Origin: Larix kaempferi
Taxonomy: Eukaryota; Streptophyta; Pinopsida; Pinales; Pinaceae
Direction: 5' to 3'
NCBI GenBank assembly: GCA_027924585.1
Contig: BSBM01000151.1
Location: 8,775,501-8,839,500, forward strand
DNA length: 64,000 nt
In this document: positions 47,161 to 56,312 of the stretch, one piece after another
How the letters are laid out: every line of letters starts with the position of its first letter
How positions within the stretch are numbered: the stretch's first letter is position 1
The notes under the pieces: generated by a model
What the model saw: the letters and a program-made list of their open reading frames with translations, nothing else
Database searches by the model: none
Told to the model about the DNA's origin: nothing
Position numbers and translations under genes: made by a program

Positions 47161-47830
47161 CATCACTAAAAACGGAATCTCAATTGACCCGGAAAGGATA
47201 CAAGCTATACTCCATATTTCCATGCCCCACAATAAAAAAAGCAATGCAATCATTCATGGGAAGAATAAAAAAAATTCGGAGGTTTGTACCAGATTTTGCA
47301 CAAATTGTAAAACCTTTGCAACAAATGGTGAAGAAAACTGTACAGTTTAAATGCTGCCATAGAAAAAAATGCATTTAAGAATATTAAAAACGCTATTGCA
47401 CATGCACCTTCATTAAGCAGTCCTGATTTTGGGAAAGATTTCATTATCTATATGTTTGCTTCTGATCATTCTCTTACGGCAGTGCTCACACAAAAGGGAG
47501 AGCAAGGGGATGAGTATCCAATATATTTTATGAGCACTAGGTTACAAGGTGCTGAAATCAATTACCCATATGTAGACAAACAAGCTTATGTGATATTTAA
47601 AGACGTGAAGCAATTCAGACCTTATATTCTAAAGAACATAACTAAGGTTTTAGTGCCTCATCCAGCTGTCATATCTCTATTTGTGCAAAAGGAATTGGGA
47701 GAAAAATGTGGAATTTGGGTGACAGCATTACAAGAATATGATCTCGAATTTAAGCCCGCAAATATTTTCAAAGGTCAAGGACTATGCAAGCTTCTTACTG
47801 AGAATTCAAATGAAGAGGTTAATGGATGGG
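47160..47830 (+). pseudogene. Tat-G connection and RNase H domain
   Basis: SFMGRIKKIRRFVPDFAQ is the RT connection; FASDHSLTAVLTQKG, EINYPYVDKQAYVIF and LEFKPANIFKGQGLCKLL form the usual Gypsy RNase H. Frame changes lie near 47150 and 47370. Confidence 0.85.
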
Positions 47831-49127
47831 ACAACGAATCCGAAATGCACTTGTTAGAAGTATGTTATATTCATACCACTCATGATTCATGGTATAGAGA
47901 TTTAATACATTATCTTCAACATGGGTATACTCTAGAACATTGGAATTCTAAGAAAAGAAGAGATCTTCGATTGAAATCAGCTTCATATCAGATAACCAAT
48001 GGAGTACTTTTTAGGAAAAATTATGACGGAGTATTTCTCAGATGCCTAGCAAGGGATGATGCAGAAAAGGTGGTTAAAGAATTGCATGATGGTCTCACGG
48101 GAGTTCATTATTCTGGGGATACAACTGCGCATAAAATTTTGAGATCTGGATATTACTGGCGTACCATTTTCAAAGATGCACATGCTTATGCATGAAAATG
48201 CAACGCATGTCAAAAGAGCATCGGTATACTATCAAAACCCACAACACCATTGCAACCAATTATGATTTCTGAGCCATTTGAACAGTGGGGCTTAGATATC
48301 ATTGGAGAAATCAACCCTAACTCTTCTTTACATCATCATTATATTCTTACTGTGACAGATTATTTTACTCGATGGACCTAGGTTGTTCCCTTACGTAGTA
48401 TCAACAAAGATGCAGTTATCAAATTCCTGCAAGAGAACATCATAACCAGGTTTGGGGTTCCAATTTCTTTAGTTTTTGACAAGGCTTCTTATTTCTTTTC
48501 TTTAAAAATGAGTGAGTTTGTCATTGAAAAGGGAATTAAATTGCATTAAACTCTTCTAATTATTATCCAAAAGGGAATGGGTTATCAGAGTCTACCAGTA
48601 AAAACTTGATTAGAATATTAAAGAAAACTATCATTGAAAAACAAAGGAATTGGCATGTAGCTCTTCTCGACGCTCTATGGGCCGATAGGGTAACTCTGAA
48701 GAATGCTTTAGGGGTTTCTCCTTACACATTAGTTTACGGGAAAGAGGATATACTTCCCCCAAATTTCTTATTATCCTCCTTGCACTTAGCTCAAGCATCT
48801 CGAGGATCCAATAGTGGAATCATGCAGTCACAAATTAATACATTGTTAAAACTTGAAGAAGAAAAACAAAAGGCCAGAGATAAGTTTAACCTCCATCGAT
48901 GTAATATTAAAAGTTTGTTTGATAGTCGGAAGTCTGGAAATAAAACTTTTGAGGTAGGAGATCTAGTTCTAAAGTGGGACAAGCATACCAAGTTTCAACA
49001 TTTATGGCTTGGCCCTTACCAGATTATTGAGAAGCTTGGTTCAGGAACATATAAACTACAACACATACAAGGGGAAGTGGAAACTCTTCATGTAAACAAC
49101 CAAGCTCTCAAACAGTTATTTTCTTAG
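47831..49127 (+). pseudogene. Tat-G integrase
   Basis: Zinc-binding region: ELHDGLTGVHYSGDTTAHKI then CNACQKS (HHCC). Catalytic core: WGLDIIGEI with first Asp; the second appears as FDKASYF instead of DNGSYF. The C-terminal part (48606-49127) carries FEVGDLVLKWDKHTKFQHLW and LGPYQIIEKLGSGTYKL, a GPY/F-type module. Stops at 48193-48195 and others break the core. Confidence 0.85.
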
Positions 49128-50280
49128 GTTTAGGAAAGATTTTTGTACATAAATAAATTTCCTTTTATGTTGTTTAGTTATTTTCAAAATAGTTAAGTTT
49201 ATCCTTACTGTTAGTTTGCATTTTGTTTTAAATAAATTCAGCTAAATAATCAGAGTGATAAGCATGAAACTAGGTGTGATATTATTCATAGAATTACCCT
49301 TGCAGAAAGATTTAGGAATTTAGGAGTGAGAATTTATTCGAAACATAGAGAGATTTATTTTTGCAAAGAGTTATTGAAACCTATCTACCTTAATTGTCAT
49401 TCTATTTCATGGAAAATATGTCACTTGGTTCATTCTATATTAAAATGTACTAAAACCTATGAAAATAGCCAGGATAAAGACTTCTAAAATTACTATCTTG
49501 GGACTTCGCTCATTGTACACTTAAATAAGGGTAGTATACTATAGCTGACCCATGGAAAGCAAGCAAGTCTTGCAGATATACAGAAATCAAAATGATCCTA
49601 TACCACAATATTAAATCCAAAAGGCACAAATAGAGTCAAAAGTTCTCTGAAACTTTTAATATCCATCAAAGTCAAAATTGGATATTTGAAGAATAAGCAG
49701 ATGTGAAAGCCAATCAAGAGGATACTCCTGATGAAACTAAATAAGGTTCTTCTCCATCCGTGGGTATGATAAATCAAATAAAATATTCATTACTCACACA
49801 AAAGGACATCATGGACGAAAGAACCTACGACGAATCTTTGAAGACTAAGAGAACTATATATTAAAATGACTCAAGTATCAAAGTATGCTAAAACATCAAA
49901 GAAATGAAAGTGGTATATGAATGAGGAACACATGAGTACATCTGCTTGATATTGTTACGATCCTGTGGTGCCTTACTTAGTGACTGCTAAAAGATAGGGT
50001 AAGTAAATGAACCTCATACTATGGCCTCAAGAGAGTGATTGTGAAATCTAAACCAGGCTTCCATATCCATGAAGTTAATAATCATTTATGATCCAAGAGG
50101 TATTTTATTCTTAACTAAAATAGAAACCTTTAATCACTAGGCGGAATAATGAAGCATGACTCTTACAATTAGAAATCATTAATAAGTAGAAGTGATTATT
50201 AACCTAATTAAGTTATCTGGTCCAAAAGTGTTTTCTGTGTCCCTTTTTCAGATATCTAAGTTCCCTAGCAAGTCGCCAAT
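49128..50280 (+). other. Tat-G 3' untranslated region
   Basis: No coding sequence. At its end TCCCTAGCAAGTCGCCA (50262-50278) matches the 3' end of plant tRNA-Arg in sense orientation, two bases from the LTR start; a polypurine tract would be expected here but is not evident. Confidence 0.55.
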
Positions 50281-50667
50281 TGTTAATGAAAACCTCTTCC
50301 CAAAAATTTTCCTAAACTTTGAGGGGCCCCCCCTCTTTAAGTTTTGGATGCATTCATAGATTTTATCTTTATTTTTTATCCCTTAGAATTAAAAAATCTG
50401 TAAAGTTAAATTGCCTTAGAAAATTTTAACACTTAGAAAAAAATTTGATTTGTGTTGTTTCGGCGCAAAATTAAATTTTTCGCCAAAACAGTTGGAAGTA
50501 ATATGTGTTTTGGGCCAAAAAGTTGGGGAAAGAAATCATTTTCTATGAAATCAGAGTAAAATTAAATTTTTCACCGAAACAGTCGGGCAAGAATATGTTT
50601 TCGCACCGATCGGAGAGCTTTCCAATTGCTCGTTGAAACAATCGATGCCGAATTGGATTTGGTCCTG
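50281..50667 (+). repeat. 3' LTR start of Tat-G (truncated)
   Basis: Matches 37306-37695 with scattered changes, including the CCGAAACAGTCGGGC block and the words that follow. Similarity stops at GGATTTGGTCC, where a new sequence begins TGTGTAATATCC. Confidence 0.8.
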
Positions 50668-52776
50668 TGTAATATCCTTGATCAGATATCACTTAGAAAT
50701 TTGTACCCAAAATTAAACTTTAAGACACTGACTAGTAAACAAGAAACTAGTTGCAGAACTAGTCTTGGGGAAGCTAGCCAAGGGCTAACTGAGAGGGTTC
50801 TGGGAATGAGATTTGGAAAGGTTTAGGTTCTGGAATTTGAAAGGATGTGTGCAGCAACAAGGTAGATAGAGGAAAAAAAATTTAGGATCCTTTGTACAAA
50901 TTACGGTGACAATTTATGTTTCAAACATCGGCACCGCCGAAGTCTACCGCAAGGCTTCTGGGTGCACCTGCATATACAAACTAGATCAGGGCATTGGGAA
51001 GGATTATTAAACTTATGTTTGTGTTCAAGGATGTATTTTGGCATCAATATTCAGCAATTAACATTGGATTGAGAGATTGGGGGAAGTTGTTGTGACTTGG
51101 ACTGTCGAACTAGTTCTAATGGTTGACTTCCAAAACATGGTACGACCCTCCCAAATTCTGAAACTAAGGGTTGGATTTTGATATATGGCATGTTAGTGAC
51201 CAGTATCAAGTGACAGAACCTTGTTTCGATTTACATAACTCTTTTTATGATAAATCTAGTAAAACTAGTCAAAAAGGGAGGCCCATTGATCTAGTCTTCA
51301 AGGCAATGACTAAAATTTGACCCCATAGACATTTAATTCTGTAATAAATGACTGATAAAAGAAAATTAACATTTATCAGACCTGTACTAAGTATCATAAT
51401 GCTTTCACTGCTCATAACTAACCTTCAGATACTTAAATCATTAGAAAATGCCTCATTCTTTAAGCAATTTCCTAGTTCTCTTAACTGAATGCTAGATCAC
51501 TTCCTAAAGCTTTAGAATTCATAACATGGAGATATATCAAAGTTTATAACAGACAATTAGGATAGCATCGACATTATTACATTGAATTTGGCAGATAATG
51601 AATAGATGATAGCTCAGTTAAACTAGGATATCAATATGATCAGTTTTGCTTACAATCCATGTACTAAAATTATCCAGAATGGAATGGGAATGGGAGAGAG
51701 TTTTTGAAGCTTCATGGAGAGAATAATATGGTCCTCTTGCAGCTGTAGAAGGGGCTGCAACCTTCACTTCATCTCCTCAAGGGTGAAATAGCTCACTTGA
51801 ATGGTAAATTCTTCATCCTTCTTCAGGTAGTGCCTCCTTCACTTGAGATTGTCACCTAACTGGAGCGCTTGGACTAGAGACAGTGAATGAGCCTTGAGAA
51901 GCTCATGTATAGCAGAAAATCTCTAATATTATTCTATGAGAGGTTTCTCCCTGGATATCCTTCTCTTCACTGGAAACTCTTCACAATTTGGCTCTGATTG
52001 GTCTAGATCTCAACACAAAATTGAGGAGCTCGAATTCTTCCTTGTAGAGGGATGATAGAAGCATGAAGTTCAGACTTTAATGGCTGCAAGGTTATCTTCA
52101 GTGGCTGCAGAATAGTCTTCAATACCTGCAACAAGATTCTTCATGGATGAAAGGGGAACAAGGGGATCATAGCAGAAGAGGGAGAATGAGAGAATGGGGC
52201 ACATCAACCATAGAGTGGCTTGGGCACATCACCAAACCTAGAGGAGATTCAAGCTCTCATACAAACTTCACAATGACAAAAGTTGTGAAATGGAGTTGGA
52301 ATCCTTCTTTTATAGAATTTAGGGTGACCTGCTAAGCAAGTTGAAGAGCTTGGTGACCTGTGAGAATAGGTCACCCATGAGTGGACATACTTGCCTTTGT
52401 TTTGCTTTACAAGCTTTCTCTCCTTTAGAAATTGCACCCTCCTTGACCTTATATGTTTGCTTCTTGCAACAAAACTTGCTTGCTTTGTGAACTATGCATT
52501 GAAATGGAAACTACACCATTCATGATGTTTCCTATTTGGTAAACTGAACTATTTTTTGGCAAGGGCGCCCTCCTTAGCTTTTCTAGTTGTTTCCATTTTT
52601 TTTTTTTTTTTTGGAAACCTTATCTCCACCTTCCTTCTTTTCATCTTTTGCCATATCTTCACCACCAACTCCATTTTGGAAACATCATCCACATGGGGCA
52701 CCCTCTTGGCCCACTTGCTCATTATCCATTAATTTTATTTATCAAAATTAATTTTCATAAATAAATTTTCAAATTT
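50668..52776. other. Unresolved insertion, no coding sequence seen
   Basis: The start (TGTGTAATATCC) resembles an LTR end placed inside the Tat-G LTR, but I could not find its partner or a returning TSD (GGTCC). The stretch is non-coding, with a T17 run at 52596-52612. Short frames (50626-50826, 52147-52335) carry no motif. Confidence 0.35.
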
Positions 52777-52862
52777 CACTACAACATTTTGACCCAAAAT
52801 CCGACGATTGTATTGTCATATTTTCGACATTTCCCTGGCGCATGTACGACACTATGTTTTTT

Positions 52863-52995
52863 TAGGCATCGCTAGATTTTCGTCGGTTGTCCAACGCCAC
52901 TCCAAGCCGTCGGTTAAGTGACGATCTAGCATACCGTCGGTTCACCGACGCCTTGGAGCGGCGTCGGACAACCGACGAAAATCCAGCGACGCCTA
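52863..52995. repeat. Imperfect 44-bp foldback
   Basis: Arms 52863-52906 and 52952-52995 are inverted copies matching at 40 of 44 positions. Three of the four mismatches are CG-to-CA type. The loop (45 bp) contains further CCGTCGG/CCGACG words. Confidence 0.8.
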
Positions 52996-53052
52996 GAACA
53001 ATTTAAAAAAACAAACCGACGGCTTCTTACCGTCGATCAAATGCTCCAAGGC

Positions 53053-53324
53053 GTCGATTAACCGATGGCCTGTAGATGTTCTAGGCGTCGGTTAACCGAC
53101 AGTCTGTAGATGTTCTAGGTGTCGGTTAACCGTCAGTCTGTAGATGTTCTAGGTGTCGGTTAACCGCCAGTCTGTAGATGTTCTAGGTGTCGGTTAACCG
53201 ACAGTCTGTAGATGTTCTAGGGGTCGGTTAACCAACAGTCTGTAGATGTTCTAGGTGTCAGTTAACCAACAATCTGTAAATGTTCTAGGTGTCGGTTAAC
53301 CGACAGGCTGTAAACGTTTTTTTT
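53053..53324. repeat. Eight-copy 34-bp tandem array of palindromes
   Basis: The word GTCGGTTAACCGAC (a perfect 14-bp palindrome) or a worn form starts at 53053, 53087, 53121, 53155, 53189, 53223, 53257 and 53291: exact 34-bp spacing, no indel. The rest of each unit is close to CTGTAGATGTTCTAGGT. Confidence 0.92.
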
Positions 53325-53576
53325 TTTTAAATTAATAAATATATGCACAGATTTGTAGGCCGAGGATCAATGGTACCAAGACATTCAATAGAAAAATCTT
53401 CATATTGAATAAGCAAGTCCACTTGAAAGTATAAAAGCAGCAAGTAAACATTTCTATGAAGACAAACCATGGAACTTCTAAAATATTTGTCTAAAGATAG
53501 TGCTACAATTCCAGAGATTAGGAGAAGCAATAATACTCATGAAATAGATAAATTTGCACTACCTTAGATTATGTTT

Positions 53577-53893
53577 GATGTAAAGAATTTTCATCTACAG
53601 TAGGCTCACGCTCTCTTTTGTTTCTCTTCACCTTCTGAAAGCTGGGTTCAATATCCATGTCAGAGGAATGATAATCACTCTCACTGCTGCTGCTACTTTC
53701 ATCTTTCTCTGTGCAAATTTGTACCGTTGATTGTTTGCTTGTTATATCAACTTTTGTGATCTTGTCAATGATTTGTGAGTCTCTTTCCAAAGGAGACCCA
53801 TTTGATATTTTTTTTGACCTAGGATACACTCTGCCTTTTGTTGTTTCTGTATCTTTTGCAGAAATGTCAACTGAATTCCTAACTCTACACACC
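53577..53893 (-). pseudogene. Unidentified acidic/Ser-rich exon fragment
   Basis: A minus-strand frame reads RNSVDISAKD through ESSSSSESDYHSSDMDIEP and KVKRNKREREPTVDEN to a stop near 53569. A GTGTGTAG acceptor-like site precedes it. Composition (acidic Ser tract followed by a basic KRNKRERE) suggests a nuclear protein tail. I do not recognise the family. Confidence 0.35.
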
Positions 53894-54194
53894 ACAAAGA
53901 TTTCACTCAGTATGCTGCAGTCCATATATTCCACTCTCAAAAGCAATTATCTTATGTGTTCTCAGGACAGGACAAATGTACATATTACAGATACAATCAT
54001 AATTTAAGGAGTGAGAAATTTAACAATATACTACAATACAAAGCCAACCATAGAAAGATATTGTTGATGACAGATCTGTATGTTGTCATTGATGGCCCTA
54101 TCATCTGGACAGAGCTGTACAGTATTACAATGAAGATCAAACCAAAGAAGAGATACAGAGTACCTATACCAGACCAAGAGATGAGAACAACAAC

Positions 54195-54312
54195 ATGATT
54201 ACAAAGATGAGGCACGACAAACCTACACAAAGATGAGGCAACACAAAGGTGAGGCATGATAATTACAGAGATATACAAAGATGAGGCAACACAAACCTAC
54301 AAAGAATGAGAA
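54195..54312. repeat. Short degenerate tandem repeat
   Basis: The words ACAAAGATGAGGCA(A/C) and CACAAACCTAC recur about four times with variable spacing. No known function. Confidence 0.45.
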
Positions 54313-54428
54313 CAGCCGAATGATGATATGATACCTCCATATGTTCAATCACCTGCAGGTAAATGCTTAAAGTTTAAACATGTGTACCATCACTAAAAAG
54401 GAGAAATCTTCAAAGCAGAAAAACAGAA

Positions 54429-54720
54429 CTATGAAACACCTATTTGTTGTAGACCTAATATTTGCTCTAGATCAAATTTCTCGAGGTGCAAACCCATTTT
54501 TGGAATGGTTAGAGCTATGTGCTCCAATGAATTAGTTATGTCGAGGCTACTTTGTATTTTCAAGTCCCCATTAACTCCAAACCCTAAATATTTTTCTTTG
54601 GATGTCCTCACTGAAAGTTGTGTAAATGGCGGGCAGTCTACAAATTTAATCAATCTTCTTTTCTTGCCATTGGAATATCTTTTAGGTGAAATAACCCAAT
54701 GAAGATTTCATATCTTTTAT
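54429..54720 (-). pseudogene. Unidentified coding remnant
   Basis: The minus-strand frame is open across KKRRLIKFVDCPPFTQL, SKEKYLGFGVNGDLKIQ and EKFDLEQILGLQ. It reads like a real protein segment and extends beyond its first Met. A second frame (54791-54973, containing LKIALSKFNFIDGLSRKLKK) lies just upstream. Neither is recognised. They may be gene pieces carried by the CACTA-type element or old host exons. Confidence 0.3.
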
Positions 54721-55507
54721 TGTATGATGGATGATCTATCACTTGTTTTTAACAAATTGGTTCCGACTAAAGTTATGGATGATCACTTCATTACTTCCTT
54801 TCAGAATGTTTTTTTAGTTTTCTTGATAAGCCATCAATGAAATTGAATTTTGAGAGTGCAATTTTCAATACTGACTCCTCTTCTAGATTTGGTATGCTCT
54901 TCTTCAACATTGGAGGATTCCCAACATTAATTATTGTAAAACAAGAAGTGCATGGTGATCTATGATAGTTCAAGGTGTGAAAAAGGAAAATATTGGCTCA
55001 AATAACTTCTCTAACCTATTCTCAAGAATAGATTCATATTAGACATCAAGAATCACATGGTGGAATACAAAATTCAAGGTTGCCAAAATAAAACTATTGG
55101 TTGAAACTTCTATAGATCAGATTCAAGAGAAAGTATTATTGGATATATTACAACCAAAATCACATGATGATGCATTAAATTTCAAGATGTAAACATTCAA
55201 ATAATTGACACAAACAACTTTTGTAACCCAATTTCAAACACAGTGAGATTGGACATGAAGTAGTAAAGGTGTTTGAAATAGAGAAAAAAAGCTAGAAGAG
55301 AGGGAATTCTATAAAAATATTTCCCAGCCTACTCAGTTTACTTAGTTTGTTGCAATGCTCACCTTCAAAGTCAATTTTGCCATGTACATAAAAACATTAA
55401 AAAAAATCATATTCCCAACTCATAAAGATAATGCACACGCATATGACATCTAAGAGTCTAAACAGATTATTAACCAGTCTATTCAGATAATGGGCTTGTT
55501 AACTTAC

Positions 55508-55600
55508 AATATCAATAGTTTTGTATCCAGCAAAAACATAAAAAAGGTTGCCAAGTTGAATAGTTGCTACATCTAGGTGGGGTACAGGAGCCTCTTCCAT
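55508..55600 (-). pseudogene. Kelch-repeat protein exon fragment
   Basis: MEEAPVPHLDVATIQLGNLF then YVFAGYKTIDI on the minus strand, ending at a canonical donor (GTAAGT, complement of 55502-55507). This matches a Kelch blade start of plant Kelch proteins of the At3g27220 type (xxPxPhhDhAxhQhxxhhYVFxGYxTI). Only one exon is visible; a stop precedes the Met and the next Kelch exon is absent downstream. Most likely a captured or relic gene piece. Confidence 0.5.
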
Positions 55601-55616
55601 CTCCTCCTACTCCACA

Positions 55617-55638
55617 AAGAAATTACGGAGTGATAACA
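55617..55638 (+). repeat. 22-bp orphan copy of the LTR-I 3' terminus
   Basis: These 22 bases are identical to 60889-60910, the last 22 bases of LTR-I, and end GTGATAACA. They lie 9 bp before the LTR-I start. It may be the remains of an earlier insertion of the same family. Confidence 0.6.
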
Positions 55639-55749
55639 CAAGGCACCTGTTATCACAGTATAAATTTATGGCAAAGGTCGATGGAAAAAATAGTGTTGTT
55701 CATTAAAAAAAGACTCTCATTTGGAAAATTTCTGTGAAGAAATGCTTTT

Positions 55750-56180
55750 CTATGCTTAGCGGAGGTCTTAAAACATTGGAGGAGCTATTAGTTTGGCAAG
55801 AGAATTGTCGGAAAACCCAAAGAATGAAGTAAAATAGCGGAGCGGTCAAATCTCCGCTATAAAGTACAGTGGGCCCGACGGAGGTTAAGCGCCAGAACAG
55901 ATCAAGGGTTGTAGATGCAGCGCTAATTTCCGCCAAGATCTGATGGCTCAGATCTTAGCGGATAATACATCTATCATGAAGGTTAAAGAAAGTCCGTTTT
56001 CCGCTGAGATGTGACTGGTGCTACGTGGCTGTCGCTGAGTGGAAGCGGAAAATGGATACCCGTACAGAAATGTACGATATCCTATTTTCCGCTGCGGTCT
56101 AGCTTAACATGTTAACTATTAACATTTTATGGTTATGTTACCGTCAAAGATCGCTGAAAGACTTTTTCCGCCATTTATGC
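55750..56180. promoter_or_regulatory. GCGGA/TCCGC motif array upstream of the LTR-I ORF
   Basis: About nine copies of GCGGA or its complement occur, several as TTTTCCGCT, in both orientations, then none of note through the ORF. Position just before the ATG at 56313 suggests a promoter or enhancer. Inference only. Confidence 0.45.
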
Positions 56181-56312
56181 TCGGAGATCAAGGTTCGATT
56201 GGTTCAGCTGCTACAGATACCAGAACATTTCAACTGTGAGTAACTACAGTCAGCCCTTACCCTCAGGTACACAATTTCTGAGTATTCCTCTGTTGAATTA
56301 CTCGCTTTCACC

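Larger units (their letters stand above)
37306..50667 (+). mobile_element. Tat-G: Tat/Ogre-like Gypsy retrotransposon, right end truncated
   Basis: A direct repeat marks the LTR starts: 37306 and 50281 both begin TGTT, then AACCTCTTCCC, and agree closely for about 385 bp until 50667, where the right copy ends abruptly. Between them lie a large ORF (39052-42139), a PBS-like site (43001), Tat-type gag, and pol in the order protease, RNase H-like, RT, RNase H, integrase. If 43001 is the PBS, the LTR is about 5.7 kb and contains the ORF. The right LTR cannot be checked because it is cut at 50667. All reading frames are heavily broken, so the element is old. Confidence 0.75.
52777..53324. mobile_element. 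CACTA-type transposon terminus with subterminal repeats
   Basis: CACTACAACATTTTG starts at 52777, like the CACTACAA ends of plant CACTA (En/Spm) elements, followed by repeated CGTCGG/CCGACG words, a large foldback and an 8-unit 34-bp array. Subterminal repeat arrays are the transposase-binding regions of this superfamily. The other end (TTGTAGTG) was not found, so extent is unknown. Confidence 0.55.

Noticed and set aside
52147-52335. 62-codon plus-strand frame as a gene
   Set aside because: No motif, no splice or promoter context, in an otherwise non-coding insertion.
53053-53324. CRISPR-like array
   Set aside because: The palindromic repeat has strict 34-bp spacing, but the intervals are themselves repeated and not unique spacers, and the setting is a plant genome.
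53956-54198. 80-codon plus-strand frame
   Set aside because: Overlaps repeats and minus-strand exon-like sequence and has no recognisable domain.
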